NCBI GenBank assembly: GCA_029237695.1
Contig: CM055265.1
Coordinates: forward strand, 109,604,773-109,668,772
Length of the DNA stretch: 64,000 bases
Direction of reading: 5' to 3'
Origin: Conchocele bisecta
Lineage: Eukaryota; Mollusca; Bivalvia; Lucinida; Thyasiridae
The notes beneath the pieces are model-generated. The model had not been told where the DNA came from, searched no databases, and worked only from the letters and a program-made list of their open reading frames with translations. Of the stretch, positions 1 to 10,589 are shown piece by piece; the first letter of the stretch is position 1; each line of letters starts with the position of its first letter. The position numbers and the translations under genes are program-made.

Positions 1-63
1 TTGATTGGGTGATTGATCAAATGTGTGACTGATTTATGTTTAATGTCATAATAATATCTGTTG

Positions 64-105
64 TATTTATTTAATGGTGTTTAACAGCCTGTCAACAGCT
101 AAGGT
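64..105 (-). mobile_element. TTTG-tail SINE, 3' fragment
   Basis: A 42-bp piece matches the conserved 3' part of the SINE seen in full at 60373-60774 (core GTTTAACGGCC, then TATCAACAGCTAAGGTC). It carries two substitutions. The rest is missing, and the flank passes straight into the G-rich minisatellite. Confidence 0.6.
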
Positions 106-106
106 C

Positions 107-237
107 TGTTTGTCCTACCTGTGATTTTCGGGTGGGGGGGGGGGGTGGATTATGTCCTACCTGCATTTTAGACAGGGGGGGGGGGGGGGGGGGGGGATTT
201 TGTCCTACCTGCATTTTAGACGGGGGGGATTTTGTCC
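107..237 (+). repeat. G-run minisatellite, three units
   Basis: Three degenerate units of a motif resembling TTTGTCCTACCTGCATTTT are each followed by a poly-G run. The longest run, at about 175-196, is over 20 G. The plus strand could form G-quadruplexes. Exact run lengths may be unreliable in any assembly. Confidence 0.8.
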
Positions 238-320
238 CCCTGTGTCAAAAACATGGGTGGGTTATGTCCATATCCCGATGGCGCGCCATCGCAATATACC
301 CACTTTCCCCAAATGCTAAG

Positions 321-960
321 TCGGAAAGGGGGAGGTAATCCATGATGGAGGGTCGGATAAAAAATCCGAATTCACTTTGCGCATCAGCACATCAAAACAA
401 AGCTACGAACCAAATATCAGACGCGTAGGTATTAAGGTGAAAAAGTTTTTCGACCTACGACAAAAAATAGTGAAATTCTAAGTCCGAAAGGGGGAGATAA
501 TCCATGATGGAAGGTCGGATCAAAAATCCGAATTCACTTTGCGCATCTGCACATGATAACGAAGCTACATACCAAATATCAGGCGCGTAGGTATGAAGGT
601 GAAAAAGTTTTTCGAGTTACAAGGAAAAAGTGGGAAATTCTGAGTCCGAAAGGGGGAGATAATCCATGATGGAGGGTCGGATCAAAAATCCGAATTCACT
701 TTGCGCATCTGCACATGATAACGAAGGTACATACCAAATATCAGTCGCGTAGGCATGAAGGTGAAAAAGTTTTTCGAGTTACAAGGAAACAATGGGAAAT
801 TGTGAGTCCGAAAGGGGGAGATAATCCATGATGGAGGGTCGGGTGAAAAATCCGAATTCGCTTTGCGCATCTGCACATGATAACGAAGCTACATACCAAA
901 TATCAGGCACGTAGGTATGAAGGTGAAAAAGTTTTTCAAGTTACAAGAAACGTGACGGAC
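321..960 (+). repeat. 162-bp tandem repeat, four units
   Basis: The landmark TCCGAAAGGGGGAGATAATC starts at 483, 645 and 807, with a variant at 321, so the period is exactly 162 bp for three consecutive steps. Units are about 90% alike by eye and contain the shared segment GAATTCACTTTGCGCATC. The last unit runs into a GGACGGACGGAC tract typical of long dispersed invertebrate repeats. It has no coding character. Confidence 0.9.
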
Positions 961-1005
961 GTACGGACGGACGGACATAAGTGCCCGGACGTTCTTACAG
1001 TAATA

Positions 1006-1146
1006 TACTTATGTGGCTTATCACATGTTAAATATTAGCCACATAAAACGATTTTTAGCCACATAAAAGGATATTTTAGGTGGCTAATTGTAACCAACCC
1101 TATCCTTTACTAAGTCCATAACCCTGTGGGGCTAGCCACATAAGTA
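1006..1146. mobile_element. Small inverted-repeat element
   Basis: The 13-bp ends TACTTATGTGGCT (1006-1018) and its complement (1134-1146) enclose 115 bp. Two more copies of the AGCCACATAA motif lie inside. GGACGG tracts sit on both sides, so it probably inserted into one larger repeat. Confidence 0.55.
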
Positions 1147-1248
1147 CCCTAATGTGTGCCCAGACATACGGACGGACGGACACTCGTGACGAAAACAATA
1201 TACCCATTTTTTCCCAAAAAAGTGGGTATAACAAGAAAGTTTAGGGTA

Positions 1249-1290
1249 GCAGTGTTGCAGTGTTGCAATGTTGCAGTGTTGCAGTGTTGT
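1249..1290 (+). repeat. 9-bp microsatellite
   Basis: About five tandem copies of GCAGTGTTG, one with a G-to-A change. Confidence 0.85.
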
Positions 1291-1345
1291 GCATACAGCA
1301 ATTCACTCCAGGGGACGTTTTCCAACATAAAACTTCCCATATCCC

Positions 1346-1832
1346 TTAAAGGTACATGCCCACTCAGTCGGCACAAAATGTTCTTTACAGGAATTAAATA
1401 AGTGTATAATTGTGTCACTTCTCCACCAGTTCTAAAAATTATGAGTGCCTGCTATACAGATATAATCATTTAGTAATATTTATTTTACTGATTGTGACTC
1501 GCGGTGGTATAAGGCTATATTTTCATATGCAAATGAGGTATGATATTTATTTATACTAATTAAATGTGCCAACTGAAAAAATAATGTTTTCCACAGATTA
1601 TAAAGTATGATCATTGCACATGAAAAATAAAATAAAGAGAATAAATAGTAATGTCCGTTAACATTTTAAGGAAACACGGTTATCGTCACTGATATCAGTG
1701 TGGAAATTTACGTCTGATATAAAATGTATAATAATACCAATCAATACATGGGGTAATGGTGAATGAATGTTTATTTTGCCAGAAAATGTCTCCGGTGATG
1801 TCTCTGATATAAATACATTTTGTGCCTATTGA
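1346..1832 (+). mobile_element. S-family MITE
   Basis: It starts with TTAAAGGTACATGCCCACTC. The interior is shared in order with copies at 8854-9354, 34858-35332 and 40035-40257. The right inverted end is degraded (only TTTTGTGCCTA is recognisable). A POU-octamer-like string, TCATATGCAAATGAG, sits near 1523. No open reading frame is present, so this is a non-autonomous DNA element. The superfamily is not settled. Confidence 0.75.
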
Positions 1833-1852
1833 TATGACTTACACAGGGCTCA

Positions 1853-2190
1853 AGATAAGGTCTGAATTAGTAATTGAGTATTGTCAGTTGTCACTCCATC
1901 ATTTCTGAACCAATTATTGAATAGTCTGCTTCGAAATTAAAGCATGTCTTGGCATTTCATTAGAATTGTCTCTGTGGATACAATTCTATGAACTACCAAG
2001 ATGTGTTTTCATGGAAAATAAGAAAAAATATGCTATATTTATGGTCTGTTTATTGTTTTCTGCAGCATGATAATTAAAGGTAACAGAACTCTTTTATTGC
2101 TTTTTGATACTCGCTACTTCTGATTTCAAATGGGTTTTTGGAAAGTTTAATTGGGTATTTAAGTAAATACGCAGCTTATCTGGAGCTCTG
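1853..2190 (+). mobile_element. CAGAGCTCC MITE, subfamily A
   Basis: The left end is CAGGGCTCAAGATAAGG and the right end CTTATCTGGAGCTCTG. The interior carries the A signature (TAATTGAGTATTGTCA early, TTTAATTGGGTATTTAAG late). Flanks ACTTACA and CCTTATA suggest a decayed target duplication. Confidence 0.8.
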
Positions 2191-2512
2191 CCTTATACTT
2201 ATAACTAGGACGAGATGCAGACCGACATCAAATCCGTTGCCTTCCTGATGGCTTTGGGTAGATTGAGTAAATTTATTGTCAAAACCAAAACCTATAATTA
2301 ATGTGTACAGTGTGCATATTAATTAAAATCAAAACAGGTTAAAAATGGGCGCCTGCAAATTAAAAATAGTTTCAGGTGAAAATGCACTCTGACTCATGTA
2401 AGTAGTTATTCAGTAATAATTTATGACCTGGTCATCAAAAACTTCCCCAATTTCAAAATGCCAAGGGCCACTTCTTATCTATCATTTCTTGTTCTCTGGG
2501 GGTCAATACCTG

Positions 2513-2876
2513 CAGAGCTCCAGATAAGGTGCGTATATCGGCGTATTTTACGCACTTATTTTAGCAGAATATGCAACGATTATCAAAAGTGGGAGTAGAA
2601 AATACTCACAGCAGTGCGAAAATACGCATTGATTTTCAAATCGAGTAGTGAAAATACTGTAATCAGTTGAAAATGTACTTAATTGAGCTGCAAAAAGCAA
2701 ACATTGTTTGCTTTTTGCAGCTCAAATAAGTGATTTTTTTATTGATTTTTTTTATTATTTATTCCCTATTTAATAAAGAAGAAAATCATTAATACATTTG
2801 TAAAAGTAAAATACGCATTGAATTTTAAATCTGGGGGTATCATACGCTTTTGACACAAAACTTATCTGGAGCATTG
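2513..2876 (+). mobile_element. CAGAGCTCC MITE, subfamily B
   Basis: It has the same outer ends as A but a different interior (GTGCGTATT, then TTTTAGCAGAATA, then GATTATCAAAAGTGGGAGTA). A hairpin at about 2682-2727 pairs TTGAGCTGCAAAAAGCAAAC with its complement. ACCTG flanks both ends (2508-2512 and 2877-2881). Confidence 0.85.
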
Positions 2877-3261
2877 ACCTGTATATCAATGTCAGGGGTC
2901 AGTTGGTCCGTCCATGTATCACATATAATTCAAACTGGACACCTATGTTGACACTCATAACAAAATTAATTACTTTCTGTCGATCCAGGATGGTCTACAA
3001 CATAATCAAAGTGAATTGAGGTGAACCAGGAAATGACCACGCTCGAGTTTCCATATATAGTGTGTAATTACAGAGGGGAGCCTTTGATGTCAACTTGTGA
3101 TCACATAGTCATCATCAGCACGTGTCCTTAATGATTTGGATGGGATCCCACAATACTGGGTTTATTGTTGTTGCAACGAGTGTTGACCCCAATCAGATCG
3201 TCTGATCAGGCTCTACATTGTTTGCAATTCAGTCAAGGGACCATCCGATAAATCTCTTAAA

Positions 3262-3372
3262 ACCAATCAATTGATTGATTGAATGAACGAACGAATGAAT
3301 GAATGATTGAGAGATTGATTTGTGTGTGTGTGCATGTGTGAGTGTGTGTGCTTGCTTGATTGATTGATTTGG
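3262..3372 (+). repeat. Degenerate tetranucleotide microsatellites
   Basis: Runs of (ATTG), (AATG), (AACG) and a (TG)-rich stretch follow one another. This is low-complexity sequence with no coding potential. Confidence 0.8.
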
Positions 3373-3424
3373 AGTTTTACTTCCGTTCAATAACAAAGTC
3401 ATACACAGACAGGCTATCAAACAA

Positions 3425-3669
3425 TTAACCCGTTCACCCCTAAGTAACTGGAATGGATTTTGATATGTTAATTTTACAACCAATTCAATTGTTGTAAAAT
3501 AATTTTCAGACTAGTCCATTTATGAAAAGGGGGTGTTTTTTGTTCTCAAACATATGAAAATTACTTGAAACAAGTGCAGATCCTGATGAGACGGCTCGTC
3601 ACGAGCCGGCTCATCTGGATCTACGCTGTTTGCCAATACCACTATACAGGCAGGTGTTGAAAGGGTTAA
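3425..3669. mobile_element. P1 palindromic MITE, TTAA-flanked
   Basis: TTAA precedes CCCGTTCACC on the left and follows GTTGAAAGGG on the right. The core contains GAGACGGCTCGTCACGAGCC, part of a longer imperfect palindrome. TTAA targets with CCC/GGG termini are the hallmark of piggyBac-type elements. There is no coding sequence, so it is non-autonomous. Confidence 0.85.
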
Positions 3670-4067
3670 ACAAGTATCATGCTACAAAATTGGGGTGGCT
3701 GATCATGACCAGGATCTACACTGGTCAGAAATAAAAGAAGCCTGGTTTTGCCAGATTACCGCCTATAAACAGATGAACAGTAGCAAACACAGAGGACATC
3801 GACACTCACAATTATCAATATTCTAACAAAACCGCACTGACCAAATTCCAAATGTAGCATAAGCATAGTTAGAAATCGGACATAGCCCTATATCAAACGA
3901 AAATATTCATGTTTGCTTACTTATTTGATTTTGGTTTGGAAGAACAATTAATGAACCTCAAATACCGGTATATGTGGATGTCTCTCCACAATTAAGAAAA
4001 TAAAGAAGAAATTTAGAATTTGGATGGTACAAATGTCATCAGGGAAAACATATGTGGCAATATTGAG

Positions 4068-5088
4068 TTTCTTTAGTTTGTTTATTGTTGTTTAATGGCC
4101 TATCGACAGCTACGGTCATGTAATGCAAGGGCAAATGGGTTTGATCCCGTTTTAACCTGTTGCATTGGGGGGGAAATCAGAACAGAATATTTAGGCCATT
4201 TTTTTTTTTATTTGTTGGTTTACGGATTTTTTTCCGCGAGATCAGGTCGGTCGGTCGGAAAAAAATAAAAATAAAAAAAAGTTTTTTCATTTTTTTTATT
4301 CTTTTTGGCACAGGGTTGGGTCGGTCGGGGATATAAAATAAAAAAAAAAAACGCGGATGCCACCGGCGGCATATTGAAGAAACTGTGACAAACGGGTGAA
4401 CCAAAAGTGTTAAGTCAAAGGGTGAAGGTCATATGTAGTATGGCAAGGCAGGTGTAGCATACATGCAAATGAATGAAGTATGGAAATATTGAAGCAGTTT
4501 AATAAGCAACTTATGTAGATGCTATGGCCAGTTTGAGAAACTGTGACAAACTGGTTAACCGAAATTGCTAAGTCCTTTCAGCAGCCCTGTGAAGGTCAAA
4601 AGGTCAAGGTAATATAAAGTATGACAAGGCAGGTGTAGCACACATACCAAAGAATTGCCAACCCAACCATTCAATCATGAAGATATATCAATCGTCCATT
4701 CGCAGGTTGTTGTTGTTGTCGCTGCTGCTAAGATTTTTTTTTGGATCGGAGGCAAAAAAATCTAAAAAAAAATCGGAAATTAATTTTTTTTATTTTTTTC
4801 CACATTGTCAAAAAATCGGGTCGGCGGATCTGTAAACCAACAAATGAAAAAAAAATGGCCTTACATCGAGAAAAAATATATTCAGCCCTCACTTGGCCCC
4901 TTCCCCTAAAATATGATTACGAATAATCGCAATACTCACATAAGGGGTATAACCAGATTCAACTATCACATACAAAATGCCAAAGACGTATGTGAGGGCC
5001 AAACCAGGTCTCCATTCGGAATTCCGGTAAGGATTAACCCCGATCATTAAATTACCCATCGCATGCTCCTACCTGTACTGCCACCCAT
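4068..5088 (-). mobile_element. TTTG-tail SINE split by a MITE
   Basis: The SINE occupies 4068-4193 and 4861-5088. Both sides carry the 12-bp duplication GGCAATATTGAG (4056-4067 and 5089-5100), which establishes retroposition. The tail is TTTCTTTAGTTTG on the plus strand. The head end contains ATTACCCATCGCATGCTCC. The interruption is listed separately. Confidence 0.9.
4194..4860. mobile_element. 667-bp MITE with TTA duplication
   Basis: The ends begin GGCCATTTTTTTTTTATTTG and are inverted over about 30 bp (right end ...CATTTGTTGGTTTAC when complemented). It interrupts the SINE at TTA, which appears on both sides (4191-4193 and 4861-4863). A 3-bp TTA or TWA duplication fits PIF/Harbinger elements. 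Inside are two units of a roughly 160-bp repeat sharing GAAACTGTGACAAAC and two A/T-rich arms with GGTCGG motifs. Confidence 0.85.
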
Positions 5089-5182
5089 GGCAATATTGAG
5101 AAACCTAGCATTTGGCCAATTAATGTCATCCAAATTCAACATTATGTACCATGCATTCAGAACATTTCACAATACATGTCTA

Positions 5183-5252
5183 GAGCAGAGATTGAACCCA
5201 CAACTGTCAGGTAGCTGTCCAACACGCACCCATACCACTGCAGACTAGGAAA
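5183..5252 (-). mobile_element. tRNA-like SINE head
   Basis: Read on the minus strand, it has a box-A-like segment CTAGTCTGCAGTGG followed about 45 bases later by a box-B-like GGGTTCAATCT. The acceptor stem does not close, so this is a tRNA-derived SINE head and not a working tRNA gene. A similar head is at 55988-56062. Confidence 0.5.
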
Positions 5253-5629
5253 TCACTCCAGGGGGCAGCAAAACAAACATGAATGCATAAACTGTCTCCA
5301 TGAGTTGACGAACATGACAACGGAAATGAACAATTGTGATGCAAAAACAATAGAGTTACCTACAAGTCTAGACTAACATGAATGAGAAATGCACGACAGT
5401 TGTCGACAATAAACAACACACCATGCCAGACAACCGACAACCGACAACCAACAACTGGCACCTGAATAATGCCATTGCATAAGGAAACCTCAGACATTAC
5501 CAACTGGGACAGAATGGGTGAACATAAACACTTCTATCAAGTATTCCAACCCTATACTCAAACTCAGTTTAATTGTTTGGTTCAGCCTTGGTACAATCTA
5601 TTTGAATCAATCCTGCATATACAGATGGG

Positions 5630-5812
5630 ATACAACTATAGTCGTATGAAACTTTTGAGTAGAAAAAATCCCTATTTTCTTTATTTCATCTGGAAAATAA
5701 ATGTTGTTACCACTTGTTTGAACCATCTCGATGAGACGGTTCAAACGAGTGGTAACAACATATACCTTTATGAAGGAATAAACAAAATAATGAGATTTTT
5801 TTAACTCATTAG
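5630..5812. mobile_element. P2 palindromic MITE, degraded ends
   Basis: The core at 5702-5762 is a near-perfect hairpin (GTTGTTACCACTTGTTTGAA pairing with its complement). The flanks match the complete copy at 57179-57418. The outer TTAA-CCCATT ends are eroded. Confidence 0.65.
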
Positions 5813-6352
5813 TACTGAAATTGGTTAAATGTCCTGATAAAATGTTTATCATTTTTTCATAACATTTTATTTCATTTTCGGTTCAAACGAGTGGTCACAG
5901 CATAAAAATAATATACTGTTGACGAAGAAAAAAAAAAAAAAATCCAACTTTGTATACAACTAAATGTGTATTCCGAATGTAAGCAGTAATAGTAATCCGA
6001 ATGTAAGCAGTTACTATTACAAGTAATTGGACAAGTGTCTGTCAGTTTTCTCCGAGTACTTAATCTGACAATGATATAGAAGAGTGCAGGTCTGTGATTC
6101 TGAGACGGCAGACTAAACTGTGGGACAAGGTGAGAGATAGCGTTGATTAGAGTCAGGTGTACGTGCGATACGACATTCCAACCAATTTCACACACGCGTC
6201 GTACATGGAGTAGTAAAAGCTGGCATATAAATTATGTAGGTGATGTAGTGCCTGGCCTCATGATTATAAAACTGTACGAGAATTGATGCCAACCTCATCA
6301 GGAAATTCTGAGCACGTTCTCAAATTTTTTTTTACTCAAAATCCAGAAGATT

Positions 6353-6523
6353 TCTAGACTAGTCCATTTATGAAAAGGGGGTCAGTGTTTTTGTTCTCAA
6401 AAATATGAAAATTACTTGTAAAAAGTGCAGATCCTGATGAGACGGCTCGTCATGAGCCGGCTCATCTGGATCTACACTATTTGCCAATACTACTATACAG
6501 GCACGTGGTGGTGAAAGGGTTAA
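6353..6523. mobile_element. P1 MITE, right part
   Basis: It begins inside the element (AGACTAGTCCATTTATG) and runs through the hairpin GAGACGGCTCGTCATGAGCC to GGTGAAAGGG-TTAA. The left terminus is missing. Confidence 0.75.
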
Positions 6524-7165
6524 ACATGTAATAAACGTTGAGATGAAATTCTGAAACACGGAACAAAATAAGAAATCAACATACCATGTTCAAACCAAAT
6601 CCACATATTTGTAATATCCACAGTGTTACTACGTGCAATTCCTTGGCACCACTGATAAACGAGGAATCAACACGAGTCTGGAATCCTGTTATACTCTACA
6701 ACAACAATCTAGGGAATGGTGTAACCACCATCACACGCACACTCTCCACACCAATCTGTCATTCGCCGATGTCCGAAGCCAATGATTATCAGTGACAGCT
6801 ATAACCTTTGACCTCCTACATATCACCTGTACAAGCATACCTGTAATTTGGCCCAATATGTTACCATGAATACCTCATATAATATATGGCCAGTGTATGG
6901 GATTTTTTGCCTTGTCGCATCTCCTATTCCGCCGATATTTATTCCACCAAAAAAAGTGATAATGAATTTTCTTAGAAAGAACTGAGTGCAGACAGACCAC
7001 ACGCATATCTGTGAAATCAAGTTCTGATAAATCTCTTAATATATAAAACAGGAACGTGCATATCAGGCCATATACAAAACATGCAAACAGTTTGAATATA
7101 CATTGCATGGCGATATATCAAGAAAACAAAGCACAGGTTGTAAATAGATATGCAAGCTTATTTTT

Positions 7166-7376
7166 GCGGCTGTGCCAGGAGAAATGGGGTTTATGGTTGA
7201 CCAGTGAAAGCTCAGACCAGACGGTGCTGTCCGATCAGAGTCTGCACTGTTAGTTCAATCAGAAACTGTGTTGCACAGTAAATCTCCTTATCAGGGTACA
7301 GGAGTGTGCCAGAAGGCCAGGAGTTAGACTGGCCACAATTGCCATAAGCCTCATTTCACCAGTCACAGCCACAAAT
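7166..7376. mobile_element. Z-family MITE
   Basis: The ends are inverted: GCGGCTGTGCCAGGAGAAAT on the left, and on the right TTTCACCAGTCACAGCCAC. The interior holds the GATCAGAGTCTGCACTG type of motif. Related copies lie at 19986-20178, 23966-24185 and 25270-25449. Confidence 0.7.
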
Positions 7377-7554
7377 GACACTACCCATACAAATGCATGA
7401 TAAGTATAGTTTGTATACAAACAGACAGCTGAAATCCATGATTTCACCTCTACGTATATAGAATGGACTCTTCCATGTTAGTTTTCAGACTATTCTATTA
7501 ATCAGAAAAGGAGAGTAGTAATGTTGTATAAATTCAGACAATATCAAAAATGGT

Positions 7555-7755
7555 GTGGCCGGATTAGCTCAGCAGGTAGAGCGTCCAACTGGATCGGGAG
7601 ACCCCGGGTTCTATTCCCACTTGGACCTGCTCCGAATGGTCGATTCGACGTGTCCTTGGACAAGACAACTTCGTGCTAGCCATTTTTCGTCCGTACCCAT
7701 TTTCCCGGACACCCTCGTAAACGCCTAATTCTGCATTTTCATACAAGATTTTTGT
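7555..7755 (+). mobile_element. tRNA-derived SINE
   Basis: The first 74 bp fold like a tRNA: box A is TAGCTCAGCAGG (7564-7575) and box B GGTTCTATTCC (7607-7617), with a recognisable anticodon stem between them. The acceptor stem is imperfect and box B has T where a tRNA has the invariant-type CGA. Downstream sequence to about 7755 is a non-tRNA body. It is best read as a SINE head and not a functional tRNA. Confidence 0.65.
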
Positions 7756-8389
7756 TCCTGGTTATTAAGGTGGTAATTTCCAGTTGTCAGGTGTGAAGAT
7801 TTCCGAGAAAAATTAGTAAAACTATTAAATTTAACTGTTTTCATACCTGCCAACTTCTGTTGACACCTGTATGACGTGGAACTTGATTATCGGGACCGGG
7901 CGCTTGTGTTGAAAAGAGGCAAAGCGTACAGAATAAAGGAATTAACAGTATCTTCGAAGTAATACATGCAATAATTGCTATCATTTGATCAATACCATAC
8001 AGTATTAATTACTTTCACTGAAATTTTGCAGTTTTAGCTTAACAAAAAGTAAATATCGCGGAAAATCCTAGTGTCCGAATAAAGGGGTCTCCTCCTGTAT
8101 TTTAATTGGCCTTTTAATTACCCCTTTTCAGGCCCCATTGTCAGCAGTTACCTCCCACTATACTAATGAATTTTATGTTACTCTATGTAAGGTGAGCCAA
8201 CGTATTTGTTAATGTGAGAAAAATCACGGTCAGATGTAAAGGTTTAAAATTATTGCGAAAAAAACATGATTTTTGGCCGGAAATGGGTCACCTACCAGTA
8301 GTCCTATCGGATGGGGAATTAAATAGTCGGTCCCGACATGCAAGGTCATCAAAACAGTGACGTCGTTAAATCCAAGCATTTACATTTAC

Positions 8390-8500
8390 AAAACGGTGCA
8401 GATCTTGATGAGATGGCTCATTATGAGCCGTCTAATCTAGTTCTACACCATTTGTAAACACTACAACAGAGGTATGTTGTCTTGAAAGGGCCAAGGGTAA
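8390..8500. mobile_element. Degenerate P1 core
   Basis: A decayed hairpin (GATGAGATGGCTCATTATG) is followed by CTTGAAAGGGCC, matching the P1 core and right end with many changes. It is an old copy. Confidence 0.5.
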
Positions 8501-8853
8501 AAATTGTGTTGTAAATATTGTTGAAAGTGAATGGGTACCAGTATAACATCCCAGCAACAGCTAAGGTCATTTATGGACGGATAAATATTGCTGAAAATAT
8601 TGTTTGTTTCCCATAGCAACATGCTCTGTACCAGAGGGTATGTGGTTATGTCACTCATCTCATAAACCCCTTTGATCCCATACTTTAAGGTGATAAGTGG
8701 AATATAAAATTTATGACCCACAATTGTCCCCTCCAGCAATTGCCAGTATAGTGTTATCAATAATTCCATCAATATGTCATAGAGAATTGATATTTGTTGG
8801 TATCTATAGCTATAATACGACTTGTTACAAAAAAGGGCTTACTGAGGCCACAA

Positions 8854-9354
8854 TTAAAGGTACATGCCCACTCAGTAGGCACAAAATGTTCTTTATATCA
8901 GACATCATCTGAGACATTTCCTGGCAAAATAAACATTCATTCACCACTACCCCATGTATTGATTGGCATTATTATACATTTTATATCAGACGTAACTTTC
9001 TAAACTGATATCAGGGGTGATAACCGTGTTTCATTAAAATGTAAACGGACATTAATATTTATTCTCTGTATTTATATTTTGATGTGCAATGATCATACTT
9101 TATAATCTGTCAAAAATATTGTTTTTTCAGGCGACACATTTAATTATTATAAATAATTAAAAAACAGCATGCCTCATTTGCATATGAAAATAGCCTGATA
9201 CCACCGCGAGTCATTATCAGTAAAATAAATGATACTAAATGATTATATCTATATAGAGGCAATCGTAATTTTTAGAACTGGTGGAATAGTGACACAATTA
9301 ATTATACACTTATTTAATTCCAGTTTGTGCCTACTGAGTGGGCATGTACCTTTC
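8854..9354. mobile_element. S-family MITE, complete
   Basis: Both ends are intact: TTAAAGGTACATGCCCACTC at the left and its complement at the right (GGGCATGTACCTTT). Length is 501 bp. The interior is the reverse of the copy at 1346-1832 and keeps the octamer-like CTCATTTGCATATGAAA. Confidence 0.85.
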
Positions 9355-9572
9355 ATAGAATGTTTGTTTCCAATCTCCCGATCCTGTATTTTGAAATTGA
9401 GTAGGTAAGTAGGAAAATTCTTTTTTTTATCTCAGATCGCACTAGTCATAGGTTAAAACACTGACCGTGGGTAGACACCGAGACAAACCGAAAATACCGG
9501 CAATATCAAAATATATTAAACAGACACCTATTTTATTATAGCCTTGAATAAAGCCGGAAGTAGATATGTGTT

Positions 9573-9772
9573 TTAACCCATTCCTTTCGGAATACACCTT
9601 TACGAGTACGACATTTATTAAATATTGTATTTTTATTTTTGTTATTCTCAATGGAAGTATATGTTGATGAGACGGTTCAAATGGTGGACACGACATATAC
9701 TTCTGAGCACATAATATTTAGGATTTTCCACTAACATAATGGCGTATCCTCAGCATGATCGAAAATGGTTAA
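9573..9772. mobile_element. P2 palindromic MITE
   Basis: TTAA-CCCATTCC begins it and AAAATGG-TTAA ends it. The core GATGAGACGGTTCAAATGG is a half-hairpin with the left arm partly deleted. Confidence 0.75.
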
Positions 9773-9899
9773 AGGAACCAGCAATACAATGTTTTTTCAA
9801 CACAATTGCAAACAATGTTACAGCAGACAGACAGTGATGAGACAATTCTCATGAGAAAATTGAAAATAGAGCAGAAAACAATATTGAATTCAGCAATAT

Positions 9900-10030
9900 T
9901 GTATTAACTAAATTTGTCATTTGTTGTTGATTTATTAATCTCCATGAAAAGATGTTTTGACAGCACATAAGATGACTCTCATATGCTGTCAAAACATGAT
10001 TTTTCTTTCTTGTTTTTTTTTTTTAAATAA
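9900..10030. mobile_element. P3-like hairpin element
   Basis: The hairpin at about 9950-9997 pairs TTTTGACAGCACATAAGA with its near-complement, matching the P3 core (TTTGACAGCACTT). The termini are not intact. Confidence 0.5.
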
Positions 10031-10231
10031 ATAAGTTAAAACTGAAAAACACCAGACTACAATATTTGTTTCCTGCCTTTTAAGGGCTAATTCAGTCAAC
10101 AAATATTCCTTTGCCCTGAAACTGCTGTTTTGCACATGAAAGGGACTGGATAATGATGCATGGCAACCTATAGATCATGTGGATATTGATGACTCAGTCC
10201 AGGTGGCACACATAGAATTCTTTCTTTTATT

Positions 10232-10506
10232 AATTCGTTCCCACGAAATAACAATTTGTTCCCTCAATTTAACAATTTGTTCCCACAAATGTGTTCCTTC
10301 AATTTAACAATTCGTTCCCACAAAATAACAATTCGTTCCCATGGGAACGAATTGTTATATCCTGGGAACGAATTGTTAATTTGAGGGAACAAATTGTTAA
10401 ATTAAGGGAACGAATTGTCATTTTGTGGGAACAAATTATTAATTTGAGGGAACAAATTGTTAAATTGAGGGAACAAATTGCTATGTTGTGGAAACAAATT
10501 AATAAA
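10232..10506. repeat. Two-armed array of 21-bp units
   Basis: The left arm has units of the form TTCCCACAAAATAACAATTCG. From 10341 the same motif runs in the opposite orientation as eight uninterrupted 21-bp units (GGGAACGAATTGTTATATCC and variants), the last degraded. The arms meet at TTCCCATGGGAA. Because 21 is divisible by 3, all units stay in one frame on both strands, which creates long but meaningless reading frames. The outer sequence (AAAAAATCCATGTCCC) is shared with 59535-59557. Confidence 0.9.
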
Positions 10507-10589
10507 AAAAATCCATGTCCCAAGCCACTTGTTACTGGCCATGGAAATGTAGAAATATAACCAGGCATCAGTATGGCAAGCCAAATACA

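Noticed and set aside
3262..3372. Origin of replication or telomere-like repeat
   Set aside because: The units are mixed ATTG, AATG and TG tracts, unlike TTAGGG telomeres, and no other signal supports an origin.
7555..7628. Functional tRNA gene
   Set aside because: The acceptor stem does not pair and a SINE-like body follows directly.
10232..10506. CRISPR-like array of 21-bp repeats
   Set aside because: Units are contiguous without unique spacers, flip orientation midway, and lie in an animal genome.
10291..10568. Open frames on both strands across the 21-bp array
   Set aside because: A 21-bp period keeps any frame open; the translated product is a heptad-like repeat with no start or codon logic.
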